Of a DNA stretch of 49,206 nt, positions 1 to 7,838 are shown piece after piece. The notes under the pieces were generated by a model. The model saw nothing but the letters and a program-made list of their open reading frames with translations, searched no databases and had not been told where the DNA came from. Source of the DNA: Gemmatimonas sp. (GTDB lineage: Bacteria; Krumholzibacteriota; Krumholzibacteriia; LZORAL124-64-63); assembly GCA_013824755.1 (NCBI GenBank), contig PNOJ01000008.1, positions 1 to 49,206 of the forward strand. The letters run 5' to 3'. Numbering within the stretch: position 1 is the first letter of the stretch; each line of letters begins with the position of its first letter. Both the position numbers and the translations under genes were made by a program.

Positions 1-359
1 TCGCGACCCTCGATCTCCGTGCGGTGGATGTACCGCACGGCCACGCCGTCCTGCAGCAACAGGACCGAGGGGCTGCTCGGGGGCAGATGGTCGTAGCGAG
101 TGCGGACCTGGGAAGTGGCTTCGAGATCCATGCCGGCGAAGACCGTTCCGAGGTTGTCGGGCCGATCGGGGCCGGCCAAGAACAGGCCCAGCCCGGGGCG
201 GGCGCTACCCGCAGCGCAGCCGCAGACCGAGTTGATGAACAACAGGGAGGAACCAGGTCGCGCCAGGAAGGCGTCCACTTCAGTGGAGGTGACCAGCTCC
301 GTCATTTCCAGGCGCGTCAGTTCGGACCGCATGTGCTGAGTTATCAAGGGATCGTACAT
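1..359 (-). CDS. Bacilliredoxin, BrxA/BrxB (YphP/YqiW) family, 3' end cut by window edge
   Basis: This gene is absent from the ORF track because it runs off the left edge; I read it by translating the minus strand. The protein begins MYDPLITQHMR and carries NSVCGCAAGSARPG, where the Cys-Gly-Cys (about residues 46-48) is the bacilliredoxin active site. It continues with TVFAGMD, PPSSPSVLLLQDG and HRTEIEGR, all in the order seen across the family. Bacilliredoxins reduce bacillithiol mixed disulfides on cytoplasmic proteins. I chose the second ATG: GGAGG lies 6 bases before it, whereas the upstream ATG directly abuts the Shine-Dalgarno. About 119 residues are visible, so only the last few dozen are missing. 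It diverges from the lipoprotein gene; an AT-rich patch containing ATACGTAT lies between them and may hold its promoter. Confidence 0.9.
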   Translation of the reverse strand, partial: MYDPLITQHMRSELTRLEMTELVTSTEVDAFLARPGSSLLFINSVCGCAAGSARPGLGLFLAGPDRPDNLGTVFAGMDLEATSQVRTRYDHLPPSSPSVLLLQDGVAVRYIHRTEIEGR

Positions 360-463
360 CTTCATCCTCCGGCAACATCGGGAAAGGGCGAGTCAGTGCT
401 GGTTGATTATGATACGTATATTCATTAACGAGCGCCACGAACCCGCCCTCGATCGGTCCCGAC

Positions 464-491
464 TTGAAATCCCGGCGCTTCCACCTATCCT
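464..491 (+). promoter_or_regulatory. Putative sigma70-type promoter for the OB-fold lipoprotein
   Basis: TTGAAA, a 16-base spacer and TATCCT lie about 40 bases upstream of the TTG start. The match is by eye. A separate AT-rich patch just upstream (around 402-427) probably belongs to the divergent bacilliredoxin gene. Confidence 0.45.
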
Positions 492-531
492 TGGGGCGTG
501 TCGCGCGACCCGAACCCCCCGGAGGCACCCG

Positions 532-1326
532 TTGAAGACGACGACCCTGACGATCCTCGTGATCGCATTGTCCGTGGCCCTGATCGGCTGCGGCGAAAAG
601 AAGAGCGATTCGGCCGCCGCCTGGAACCAGAAGGCCGCGGCCGTGGCCACGGAGAATCCCAGCGGCGCCGCCCCGGCCGGGATGGCCGCCGGCGGCAACC
701 TCGGCGGCGAGGTGGCGGAGACCTTCAATTCCGGTGGCTACACCTACGTCCGCCTCAAGACGCCTGGCGGCGAGCTGTGGGCGGCCGGCCCCGAGGGCCC
801 GATGCAGGTCGGGCAGAAGGTCGAACTGCTGGGCGCCATGGCCATGCAGAACTTCCACGCCGCCAGCCTGAACCGCGACTTCGCGGAGATCTGGTTCGCG
901 GCGTCGTTCGCCGCGCCGGGCCAGGCCCCCGCCGGCGACATGCAGGCCGAGATCAAGAAGGCGCACGGCGGCGTGGCCGTCGGCAAGAGCGACGCCGATT
1001 TCAGCGGCCTGACGCCGCCGTCCGGCGGGCTGAAGGTCGCCGAGGTGAACACGCGCCGCACCGAGCTGGCGGGCATGACCGTGAAGGTGCGCGGCAAGGT
1101 CGTCAAGTCGCTGACCGGCATCATGGGCCGCAACTGGCTGCACGTGCAGGACGGCTCGGGCGACGGCGAGACCGCCGACCTGACGGTCACCACCGACGTC
1201 TCGGCGAAGGTCGGCGACACGGTCCTGATCGAGGGCGTGCTGACGGTCGACAAGGATTTCGGCAGCGGCTACTTCTACAAGGCGATCGTCGAGGACGCGA
1301 CGGTCCGCGTGGAGCAGTCCTCGTAG
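532..1326 (+). CDS. Lipoprotein with two OB-fold-like domains (NrfJ-like N-terminal half)
   Basis: The 264-residue product starts with a lipoprotein signal, LKTTTLTILVIALSVALIGC, lipobox cysteine at residue 20. I moved the start from the track's upstream ATG to TTG because GGAGG sits 6 bases before it and the signal peptide begins there. The first domain contains SGGYTYVRLKTPGGELWAA and NFHAASLNRDFAEIWF, the pattern of NrfJ-type OB proteins found near c-type cytochrome nitrite reductases. The second has MGRNWLHVQDGSGD, DLTVTT and DKDFGSGYFYKAIVEDA, another OB-type repeat common in secreted proteins. It probably sits lipid-anchored in the periplasm or on a membrane surface. The ligand is unknown; no nitrite reductase lies nearby. 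A strong terminator follows. Confidence 0.8.
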   Translation: MKTTTLTILVIALSVALIGCGEKKSDSAAAWNQKAAAVATENPSGAAPAGMAAGGNLGGEVAETFNSGGYTYVRLKTPGGELWAAGPEGPMQVGQKVELLGAMAMQNFHAASLNRDFAEIWFAASFAAPGQAPAGDMQAEIKKAHGGVAVGKSDADFSGLTPPSGGLKVAEVNTRRTELAGMTVKVRGKVVKSLTGIMGRNWLHVQDGSGDGETADLTVTTDVSAKVGDTVLIEGVLTVDKDFGSGYFYKAIVEDATVRVEQSS

Positions 1327-1348
1327 GGAGAGCCGTCACCGGCGTGGC

Positions 1349-1383
1349 GACGGACGGCGGCTGCGGTCGCCGTCCGTCTTTTT
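1349..1383 (+). terminator. Rho-independent terminator after the lipoprotein gene
   Basis: A perfect 11-bp stem (GACGGACGGCG paired with CGCCGTCCGTC) with an 8-nt loop is followed by five T residues. Confidence 0.85.
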
Positions 1384-1407
1384 CCGCCCGGGGGATCGGG
1401 AGCCGTG

Positions 1408-2589
1408 ATGAGCGAGCGCACCATCCTGCACGTGGACATGGACGCCTTCTTCGCGTCGGTGGAGGTGCTGGACGACCCGCGCCTGCGCGGCAAGCCGGTG
1501 ATCGTCGGCGGCACCCCCGAGGGACGCGGCGTGGTGTCGGCGGCCAGCTACGAAGCCCGACGTTTCGGCGTGCACAGCGCGATGAGCGCCGCCCGCGCGG
1601 TCCGGCTCTGCCCCCACGGCGTCTTCCTGCGCGGGCGCATGGAGCGCTACGCCGAGGTCTCGGGCTGGATCTTCGACGTCTTCCACGAGATCACCCCGCT
1701 GGTCGAGCCGCTGTCGGTGGACGAGGCCTTCCTGGACGTCGGCGGTTGCCGGCGCCTGCTCGGCGACGGTCCCGCCATCGGGCGTCTCGTGAAGCGGCGC
1801 CTCCTCGACGAGATCGGCCTGGTCGCGTCGGTGGGCGTGGCGCCGAACAAGTTCCTGGCCAAGCTGGCCAGCGACCTGGAGAAGCCGGACGGCTTTGTGG
1901 TGGTCGACCCCGCGCGCATCCTGGATTTCCTGGACCCGCTGCCGGTGGGCCGGATGTGGGGCGTGGGGGAGAAGTCCGCCGCCGTCCTCGAAGCGCTGGG
2001 CATCCGGACGCTGCGCGACCTGAGGCTCGCCGACCCGGTCCGCCTGGAGTCGCGCCTCGGCGCGGCGTTCACCCGTCACGTGCGCGAACTGGCGGCCGGC
2101 CGCGACGAGCGACCGGTGACGACCGACCGCGAAGCCCGCAGCATCGGCCACGAGGTCACCTTCGCCGAGGACATCGGCGAGCGCGAGGCGCTGCTGGAGG
2201 TGCTCGACCAGCTCGTGCACAAGGTGGCCCGCCGGCTGCGCCGCGCCGACAAGCTGGCGCGCACGGTGCAGCTCAAGGCCCGCTTCCCCGACTTCACGAC
2301 CGTCACCCGCGCCGAGACCTTGCCCGAACCCACCGACCGCACCGACGCGCTGCGCGACGCCGGCCGCCGCCTGTTCGACGGGCAGCTGGACCGGCGCGGC
2401 CGCCCCCTGCGCCTGATCGGCGTCTCGGGCCAGAACCTCGTCGACCGCGAGGCGAAGCCGCCCAGCCTCTTCCCGGATCCCGTCGCGGAGCGCAGCCGCA
2501 CCCTGGACGCGGTGATGGACCGGGCCGCCGACCGCTACGGCGGGAAGGCGATCACCCGCGGCCTGCCGCGCCGCAAGCCCGGCGCCTGA
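1408..2589 (+). CDS. dinB: DNA polymerase IV (Y-family translesion polymerase)
   Basis: The N-terminus ILHVDMDAFFASVEVLDDP is the Y-family catalytic motif I, with the metal-binding Asp in DMD. SYEARRFGVHSAMS and the second catalytic pair in PLSVDEAFLDV follow, then a helix-hairpin-helix thumb around GRMWGVGEKSA, and a little-finger domain. At about 393 residues it is slightly longer than E. coli DinB (351). The track begins at a GTG; I prefer the ATG one codon later because GGAG is then properly spaced. The C-terminus (RRKPGA) shows no clear QLxLF-type beta-clamp motif, though PSLF near residue 353 could serve. No LexA box was recognised upstream; the gene begins 24 bases after a terminator, so its promoter is unclear. 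Confidence 0.95.
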   Translation: MSERTILHVDMDAFFASVEVLDDPRLRGKPVIVGGTPEGRGVVSAASYEARRFGVHSAMSAARAVRLCPHGVFLRGRMERYAEVSGWIFDVFHEITPLVEPLSVDEAFLDVGGCRRLLGDGPAIGRLVKRRLLDEIGLVASVGVAPNKFLAKLASDLEKPDGFVVVDPARILDFLDPLPVGRMWGVGEKSAAVLEALGIRTLRDLRLADPVRLESRLGAAFTRHVRELAAGRDERPVTTDREARSIGHEVTFAEDIGEREALLEVLDQLVHKVARRLRRADKLARTVQLKARFPDFTTVTRAETLPEPTDRTDALRDAGRRLFDGQLDRRGRPLRLIGVSGQNLVDREAKPPSLFPDPVAERSRTLDAVMDRAADRYGGKAITRGLPRRKPGA

Positions 2590-2662
2590 ACCGGCAGTCG
2601 CACCTTGCGGGTCCGGGTCGCATCTGCGATCCTGCCCGGGGCCCGCGAACGGAAGGACGTCC

Positions 2663-3157
2663 ATGCGCAGGACCGTCGTCGGAGTCATGGGCGGCTGCAC
2701 CGTGCCACCCGCCACGCTGGAGCACGCCCGCGAACTGGGCCGCCTCATCGCCGCCGAGGGCTGGGTGCTGCTCAACGGGGGCCGGCCCACCGGGGTGATG
2801 GACGCCTCGGCCCGCGGCGCCCGCGAGGCCGGCGGCCTGACCGTGGGCGTGCTGTTCGACGACGACCCGGCCGCGGCCAGCGAGCACCTGGACATCGTCA
2901 TCCCGACCGGCATGGGCGCCGGCCGCAACATCATCAACGTGCTGGGCAGCGACGCGATCATCGCCTGCCGCGGCAACGGCGGCACCTTGAGCGAGGTCGC
3001 CATGGCCCTGCGCTTCGGCAAGCGGGTCGTGCTGCTGGATTTCGACCCGGGCAGCCGGTTCCTCGACCAGTGCGGCGACGGGCGCTGGAGCCTGGCCGCG
3101 ACCCCCGCCGAAGCGGTGTCCCAGGTCAAGGCCTGGCTCACCCGGCCGAAGGACTGA
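2663..3157 (+). CDS. TIGR00725-type LOG/SLOG-family protein
   Basis: A 164-residue Rossmann-like SLOG-fold protein. It opens with VVGVMGGCTVPP, then has GWVLLNGGRPTGVMDASARGA and CRGNGGTLSEVAMALRFGK. The last corresponds to the PGGxGTxxE nucleotide-binding signature of the lysine-decarboxylase-like/LOG family, here as GNGGTLSE. Relatives include cytokinin riboside-monophosphate phosphoribohydrolases and DprA-related proteins of unknown function. The PGGxGT proline is missing, so enzymatic activity should not be assumed. The stop codon is three bases before the asnB start, which implies co-transcription with the amidotransferase, carrier protein and ligase. Confidence 0.8.
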   Translation: MRRTVVGVMGGCTVPPATLEHARELGRLIAAEGWVLLNGGRPTGVMDASARGAREAGGLTVGVLFDDDPAAASEHLDIVIPTGMGAGRNIINVLGSDAIIACRGNGGTLSEVAMALRFGKRVVLLDFDPGSRFLDQCGDGRWSLAATPAEAVSQVKAWLTRPKD

Positions 3158-3160
3158 ACC

Positions 3161-5179
3161 ATGTGTGGCATTTGCGGAGCAGTGGCGCTGGAGGGGCGAC
3201 TCGACGTCCCGGAAGGCGCGACCGAGCGGATGATCGGCGTGATGCGCCACCGCGGGCCCGACGAGTTCGGGGCCTGGCGCGACGACCACGTCCTGCTCGG
3301 CCACGCCCGCCTGAGCATCATCGACCTGGCGACCGGCCAGCAACCGATGGGCGACGCCGCGGGCCGCCTCTGGCTGACCTTCAACGGCGAGATCTTCAAC
3401 TACGTCGAGCTGCGAGAAGAGCTGCGAGCGCACGGGCACGTCTTCCGGACCGCTTCGGACACCGAAGTGCTCCTGGAGGCCTACCGTCGCTGGGGCGACG
3501 CCTGCGTCGAGCGCTTCGTGGGCCAGTTCGCCTTCGCGCTCTGGGACGGCGAGCGGCGCCGGCTGCTGCTGGCCCGCGACCGCTTCGGCATCCGGCCCCT
3601 GTTCTGGACCGCGCGCGACGGCGTCCTGCTGTTCGCCTCGGAGATCAAGGCCCTCGGCGCCTGGGACGCCGAGGCCCCGCTGCTGGACCCGGGCGCGTTG
3701 AGCGAGGTCTTCACCTACTGGGTGAACATCCCCCCGGCGACGCCCTTCCGCGGGGTCTGGCAGCTCCCGGCCGGCCACACGGCGACCCTCGAACTGGGCG
3801 AGGGCGGCAACACCCGCCCCGAGCTGCGCCCGCGCCGCTACTGGCACCCCACGTTCCTGCCCGCCCGCGAAGACCACCGCTTCGTGGCCCGCGACGAGCT
3901 GCCGGGCATGGCGCGCCGGATCCGCGATCTGCTGGCCGACGCGGCGGTCATCCGCCTGCGGGCCGACGTGCCGGTCGGCGCCTACCTGTCCGGCGGTCTG
4001 GACTCCTCGGCGACCGCGGCGCTCATCCAGCACACCACGCAGCGGCGGATGAAGACCTTCTCGGTGGGCTTCAAGGACGCGGCCTACGACGAGACGCGCT
4101 GGCAGACGATGATGGCCACGCACCTGGGCACCGACCACGAGTCGATCAGCGTCGGCGACGCCGAGATCGCCGGCGCCTTCGAGCGCGTGGTGTGGTTGAG
4201 CGAGACGCCGCTGCTGCGCACCGCGCCGGCGCCGCTGCACGCGCTGTCCGGCCTGGTCCGCTCCCAGGGATACAAGGTCGTGCTCACCGGCGAGGGGGCC
4301 GACGAGGTCTTTTGCGGCTACAACATCCTGCGCGAGGCCAAGGTGCGCGCCTTCTGGGCGCGCGACCCCCGCTCGCACCGTCGCCCGCTGCTGCTGACGA
4401 AGCTCTACCCCTACCTGCAGCAGTCGCCGCCCGGGTTCCTGGCCCAGTTCTACGGGACGGGGCTGGAGGAGGCGGCGTCCGATCCCTACTTCTCGCACCG
4501 GCCGCGCTGGCGCAACACCGGCACGATCGGCGCCTTCCTCGCGGCCGACATCCAGGAGGCGGCCTTGGCCCGGGACAGCGAGGAGCGTCTGGGCGCCTCG
4601 TTGCCCGCCGAGTTCCGCGTCTGGGGGCCGGTCGCCCGCGCGCAGTACCTGGAGATGACCCTGTTCATGTCGGGCTACCTGCTCTCCTCGCAGGGCGACC
4701 GCATGCTGATGGGGAACACGGTCGAGGGGCGCTTCCCGTTCCTGGACCATCGCCTGGCCGAGCTGGCGGGCACGCTGCCGGCCAGCGCCAAGCTGGCGAG
4801 CCTGAAGGAAAAGGCTTTACTGAAGCTGGCGGTGGCCGATCTGCTGCCTGCGGCCATCATCGAGCGGCCCAAGCAGCCCTACCGCGCCCCGGACAGCGCC
4901 AGCTTCTTCGTGGGGCCGGGCGCCGACCTGGTGCGCGACGCGTTCGACACCGAGGCGCTGCTCGAGACCGGACTGATCGACCCGCAGCGCATCGCGGGCC
5001 TGCTGCGCAAGTGGCAGGCCGGCAAGCTGACCAGCGCGCGCGACAACATGGCGTTCGTGGGGCTGCTCAGCCTGCAGCTGCTGGCCCGGCAGTTCGGGCC
5101 CGGATTCGCGCCACGTGTCCACCAGGACGCGCTGCGCCCCGAAGAAGTGAGTTGGCGCGGCGGCGGGACCGCCGCCTGA
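3161..5179 (+). CDS. asnB: Glutamine-hydrolysing asparagine synthase-family amidotransferase
   Basis: The 672-residue protein starts MCGICGAVAL, giving the N-terminal nucleophile Cys2 of class II glutaminases after Met removal. RHRGPDEFG, SIIDLATGQQPM and FNGEIFNY complete the glutaminase domain (about 1-190). The synthase domain follows, with the pyrophosphate loop YLSGGLDSSATAAL near residue 280 and LTGEGADEVFCGYN. Such enzymes transfer glutamine nitrogen to an AMP-activated carboxylate, classically aspartate. Relatives near exopolysaccharide or exosortase loci amidate other, mostly unknown, substrates. Because a carrier protein and an acyl-AMP ligase follow directly, I suspect a non-aspartate, carrier-bound or secondary-metabolite substrate. 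The asnB symbol denotes the family rather than proven asparagine synthesis. Confidence 0.9.
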   Translation: MCGICGAVALEGRLDVPEGATERMIGVMRHRGPDEFGAWRDDHVLLGHARLSIIDLATGQQPMGDAAGRLWLTFNGEIFNYVELREELRAHGHVFRTASDTEVLLEAYRRWGDACVERFVGQFAFALWDGERRRLLLARDRFGIRPLFWTARDGVLLFASEIKALGAWDAEAPLLDPGALSEVFTYWVNIPPATPFRGVWQLPAGHTATLELGEGGNTRPELRPRRYWHPTFLPAREDHRFVARDELPGMARRIRDLLADAAVIRLRADVPVGAYLSGGLDSSATAALIQHTTQRRMKTFSVGFKDAAYDETRWQTMMATHLGTDHESISVGDAEIAGAFERVVWLSETPLLRTAPAPLHALSGLVRSQGYKVVLTGEGADEVFCGYNILREAKVRAFWARDPRSHRRPLLLTKLYPYLQQSPPGFLAQFYGTGLEEAASDPYFSHRPRWRNTGTIGAFLAADIQEAALARDSEERLGASLPAEFRVWGPVARAQYLEMTLFMSGYLLSSQGDRMLMGNTVEGRFPFLDHRLAELAGTLPASAKLASLKEKALLKLAVADLLPAAIIERPKQPYRAPDSASFFVGPGADLVRDAFDTEALLETGLIDPQRIAGLLRKWQAGKLTSARDNMAFVGLLSLQLLARQFGPGFAPRVHQDALRPEEVSWRGGGTAA

Positions 5180-5206
5180 ACACCGGTACAGCGAGGGAGA
5201 CGACGG

Positions 5207-5452
5207 ATGGAATTGCGGCAGCAGATTCGCGGCTTCGTGGTGGAGAATTTCCTGTTCGGTGACGGCGTCCCGCTCAAGGACGACCAGATGTCGCTGCTGG
5301 ACAACGGCATCATGGACTCGGTCGGCGTGATGGAACTCGTCGCCTTCCTCGAGGGCGATCTGGGCCTGGGCATCGAGGACCAGGAGCTCGTGCCGGAAAA
5401 CCTCGACTCGATCGACAACCTCGTCGGCTTCGTCACGCGCAAGCGGGGGTAG
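5207..5452 (+). CDS. Acyl carrier protein (phosphopantetheine attachment)
   Basis: An 81-residue four-helix carrier protein. LLDNGIMDSVGVMELVAFLE contains the Asp-Ser pair (D37-S38), the serine being the expected 4'-phosphopantetheine site. It has few hallmarks of the fatty-acid AcpP and resembles stand-alone carriers of non-ribosomal or polysaccharide-modification loci. It lies 27 bases after the amidotransferase and 4 bases before the ligase, so it is most likely loaded by that ligase. GAGGGAGA precedes the ATG at a good distance. Confidence 0.9.
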   Translation: MELRQQIRGFVVENFLFGDGVPLKDDQMSLLDNGIMDSVGVMELVAFLEGDLGLGIEDQELVPENLDSIDNLVGFVTRKRG

Positions 5453-5456
5453 GACC

Positions 5457-6992
5457 GTGACCGTCCACGGTATGCTGCTGGAGACCGCGGCCCGCCGGCC
5501 GGACGCCGTCGCGCTCGCCCACGGCGAGCGCCACGTCTCCTACGCGACCGTCGCCGACGAGGCCGGCCGCATCGCCCGCTTCCTGCGCGAGCGCGGCGTG
5601 CGCCGCGGCGACCGCGTGGCCGTGCTGGTCGAGAACTCCCCCGAGTACGTGGCCGCCTTCTTCGGCATCCTGCAGGCCGGCGCCTGCTGCGTGGCCCTCA
5701 ACCATGCGAACAAGGAAGAGACCCACCGGGCGCTGCTGCGCGACAGCGGCGCCGTCGCCCTCTGGACGCGCGCCCGCGAGGCGCGCGCCCTGCCCGAGAT
5801 CGTCGAGGGTTGCCCCGACCTGCGCTTCGCGGTGGTCGACCGCGCCAACCCCGTCTGGCGGCTGCCCGCGGGCCTGGACCTGCACCGCGCCGACGAGGCA
5901 GCCGGGCTCGCGCCCCTCGACGGCGCCGGCGAGGCCGGTCCCGAAGACCTCGCGGCGATCCTCTACACCAGCGGCTCGACCGGCACGCCCCGCGGCGTCA
6001 CCCTGACGCACGGCAACCTCACGGCGAACACCGGGCAGATCCTGGCCTACCTGAAGCTGGGGCCCGACGACAGCGTCTGCTGCGTGCTGCCCTTCCACTA
6101 CAGCTTCGGCAACTCGCTCCTGCTGACCCACGTGCGCTGCGGCGGCCGCACGGTCATCGACAACCGCTTCGCCTTCCCGCAGCAGGTGCTCGAGACCCTG
6201 GCGCGGGAGCGCTGCACCGGTTTCTCCGGCGTGCCCAGCCACTACGCGATCCTCTGCGCGCGGACCGACTTCCTCGAGCGCCCGCACCCGGACCTGCGCT
6301 ACATCACGCAGGCCGGCGGCGCCATGGCCCCCGATCTCGTGCGGCGCATCCGCGGGGCCCTGCCCGACCGGATCGCGGTCTACATCATGTACGGACAGAC
6401 CGAGGCCTCCGCGCGCCTGTCGTGGGTGCCGCCGGAGCGGCTGCACGAGAAGTTCGGCTCGATCGGCAGGGGCATCCCCGGCGTCTCGCTGACCGTGCGG
6501 CGCCCCGACGGCAGCGAGTGCGACGTGGGCGAGCAGGGGGAGATCGTGGCCGCCGGCCCCAACATCATGCGCGGCTACTGGAACGCCCCGCAGGAGACCG
6601 CCGAGGTGCTCTTCCCCGACGGGTTGCACACCGGCGACCTGGCCTACCGCGACGCGGAAGGCTTCATCTTCATCGTCGACCGCGTGAAGAACATGATCAA
6701 GGCGGGCGCGAACCGGGTCAGTTCGAAGGAAGTCGAGGAGACGCTGCTGCAGCGGCCCGAGGTGGTCGAGGCCTGCGTGATCGGCGTGCCGGACGCGCTG
6801 CTGGGCGAAGCCATCGAGGCCTGGATCGTGCCGGCCGAGGCCGCTTCCTTCGACGAGCAGGCCCTGCTGCGCCACTGCGCCTCGAAACTCGCCAACTTCA
6901 AGGTCCCACGCCGGTTGCACCACGTCGACGCCTTGCCCAAGAACTCCTCGGGCAAGGTCCTGAAGGCGGCGCTGCGAGACTCGCTGGCCTGA
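5457..6992 (+). CDS. Class I adenylate-forming acyl-CoA/acyl-ACP ligase
   Basis: A 511-residue AMP-binding enzyme. Visible core motifs are the P-loop-like ILYTSGSTGTPRGVTLTHGN (A3), YIMYGQTEAS (A5), HTGDLAYRDAEGF (A7) and FIVDRVKNMIKAGANRVS (A8), followed by the C-terminal catalytic-lysine motif PKNSSGKVLKAAL. It activates a carboxylic acid as its acyl-AMP and passes it to CoA or a phosphopantetheine thiol. The adjacent carrier protein makes acyl-ACP ligation plausible. The GTG start lies 4 bases after the carrier-protein stop. The combination with AsnB recalls the acyl-CoA ligase and amidotransferase pairs associated with exosortase/PEP-CTERM polysaccharide loci, although no exosortase is seen in this window. 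The substrate cannot be predicted. Confidence 0.9.
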   Translation: MTVHGMLLETAARRPDAVALAHGERHVSYATVADEAGRIARFLRERGVRRGDRVAVLVENSPEYVAAFFGILQAGACCVALNHANKEETHRALLRDSGAVALWTRAREARALPEIVEGCPDLRFAVVDRANPVWRLPAGLDLHRADEAAGLAPLDGAGEAGPEDLAAILYTSGSTGTPRGVTLTHGNLTANTGQILAYLKLGPDDSVCCVLPFHYSFGNSLLLTHVRCGGRTVIDNRFAFPQQVLETLARERCTGFSGVPSHYAILCARTDFLERPHPDLRYITQAGGAMAPDLVRRIRGALPDRIAVYIMYGQTEASARLSWVPPERLHEKFGSIGRGIPGVSLTVRRPDGSECDVGEQGEIVAAGPNIMRGYWNAPQETAEVLFPDGLHTGDLAYRDAEGFIFIVDRVKNMIKAGANRVSSKEVEETLLQRPEVVEACVIGVPDALLGEAIEAWIVPAEAASFDEQALLRHCASKLANFKVPRRLHHVDALPKNSSGKVLKAALRDSLA

Positions 6993-7035
6993 TTCCGGAC
7001 CGCCACCCCATGTTCGGATAACGCAAAAAATATTG

Positions 7036-7064
7036 TTGCCGCTAAATCACACTAAATATATGGT
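7036..7064 (+). promoter_or_regulatory. Putative promoter in an AT-rich island before a YR-tail gene
   Basis: TTGCCG and TATGGT are separated by 17 bases inside a strikingly AT-rich stretch (about 7018-7095). A small inverted repeat, ATTGCA-N7-TGCAAT (7075-7093), lies just downstream and could be an operator or 5'-leader hairpin. The promoter match is moderate. Confidence 0.35.
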
Positions 7065-7151
7065 GGTTGTATGAATTGCACAATGAATGCAATGGCGACA
7101 TGGATGGATCCGTCGCCTGCCTGATGTGGTTGTTCGCGAGGGGGGCTGGAC

Positions 7152-7766
7152 ATGAAACTCGATCACAGACCTTCGATGATCATCCTGCTGCTGATGCTCG
7201 GCCTCGCCTTGGCGATGCCGGGCGGCGCCGCGGCCCAGTGTGACTGCGTCTCCGGCAACATCGGCGCGGCGCCGAACACCGGCGACCCGGCGCTGGGAAC
7301 CTGGAAGTACACGATCGATCTGTGCTGGAGCAGCGCCCGCGGCTTGAGCCATTGGGACCTGTGGATCGAAGATCTGACGAACTGCACGTGCACGGACCTG
7401 CAGAGCGCCATCGTCTTCGGCAGCGAGATCGGGACCACCACGAGCGAGGACGGCTGCGTCACCCACTACTCCCGCGAGTGGCGTTGCTCGGGAGAACCGT
7501 CCATCGACGTGCCGGGCATCCTCATCAAGTTCGAGCCCGCGAGCGGGTGCGAGCCCGGCCACTCCGGCACGGGCGTGTTCTACTTCTACTCGAACTTGAC
7601 CCCGACCCCCATATCTACCGAGAACCCCCCGTACGGGTTCGTGATCAACAAGAACGGCAACGGTTTCTGCAACGGCTCGTTGTCGGGGGTTTTCCCGGGC
7701 ATCCCCTGCGATCCCGTCCCGATGCAGGACGGCAGCTGGGGCGCGGTGAAAGCCAACTACCGCTGA
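7152..7766 (+). CDS. Cysteine-rich secreted protein with W-x-x-V-K-x-x-Y-R carboxy terminus
   Basis: The 204-residue product begins with a clear Sec signal peptide, IILLLMLGLALAMPGGAAAQ, probably cleaved after AAAQ or nearby. The mature part is rich in cysteine (CDC, NCTC, WRC, GFCNG, IPCDP), suggesting disulfides and extracytoplasmic location. I recognise no family. The chain ends GSWGAVKANYR, matching the terminal motif of three other secreted proteins in this window, with Asn where the others have Leu. The gene stands alone: an AT-rich promoter region precedes it and a perfect hairpin follows. GAGGGGGG precedes the ATG. Function is unknown; the shared tail suggests a common surface-targeting fate. 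Confidence 0.75.
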   Translation: MKLDHRPSMIILLLMLGLALAMPGGAAAQCDCVSGNIGAAPNTGDPALGTWKYTIDLCWSSARGLSHWDLWIEDLTNCTCTDLQSAIVFGSEIGTTTSEDGCVTHYSREWRCSGEPSIDVPGILIKFEPASGCEPGHSGTGVFYFYSNLTPTPISTENPPYGFVINKNGNGFCNGSLSGVFPGIPCDPVPMQDGSWGAVKANYR

Positions 7767-7785
7767 CAAGGTGCAACAACGTCGA

Positions 7786-7812
7786 GAGCCGCCTCCCTCG
7801 GGGAGGCGGCTC
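7786..7812. terminator. Hairpin between convergent genes
   Basis: A perfect 12-bp stem, GAGCCGCCTCCC with GGGAGGCGGCTC, has a 3-nt loop. The flanks are not T-rich. It sits between the YR-tail gene and the convergent crotonase gene, so it may terminate both. Confidence 0.7.
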
Positions 7813-7838
7813 CTCGTTGTTCGCCGTTCGTGCCGACG

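Noticed and set aside
3161-5179. Housekeeping asparagine synthetase B
   Set aside because: Not excluded, but the ACP and ligase neighbours argue for a specialised amidotransferase, so the label is kept at family level.
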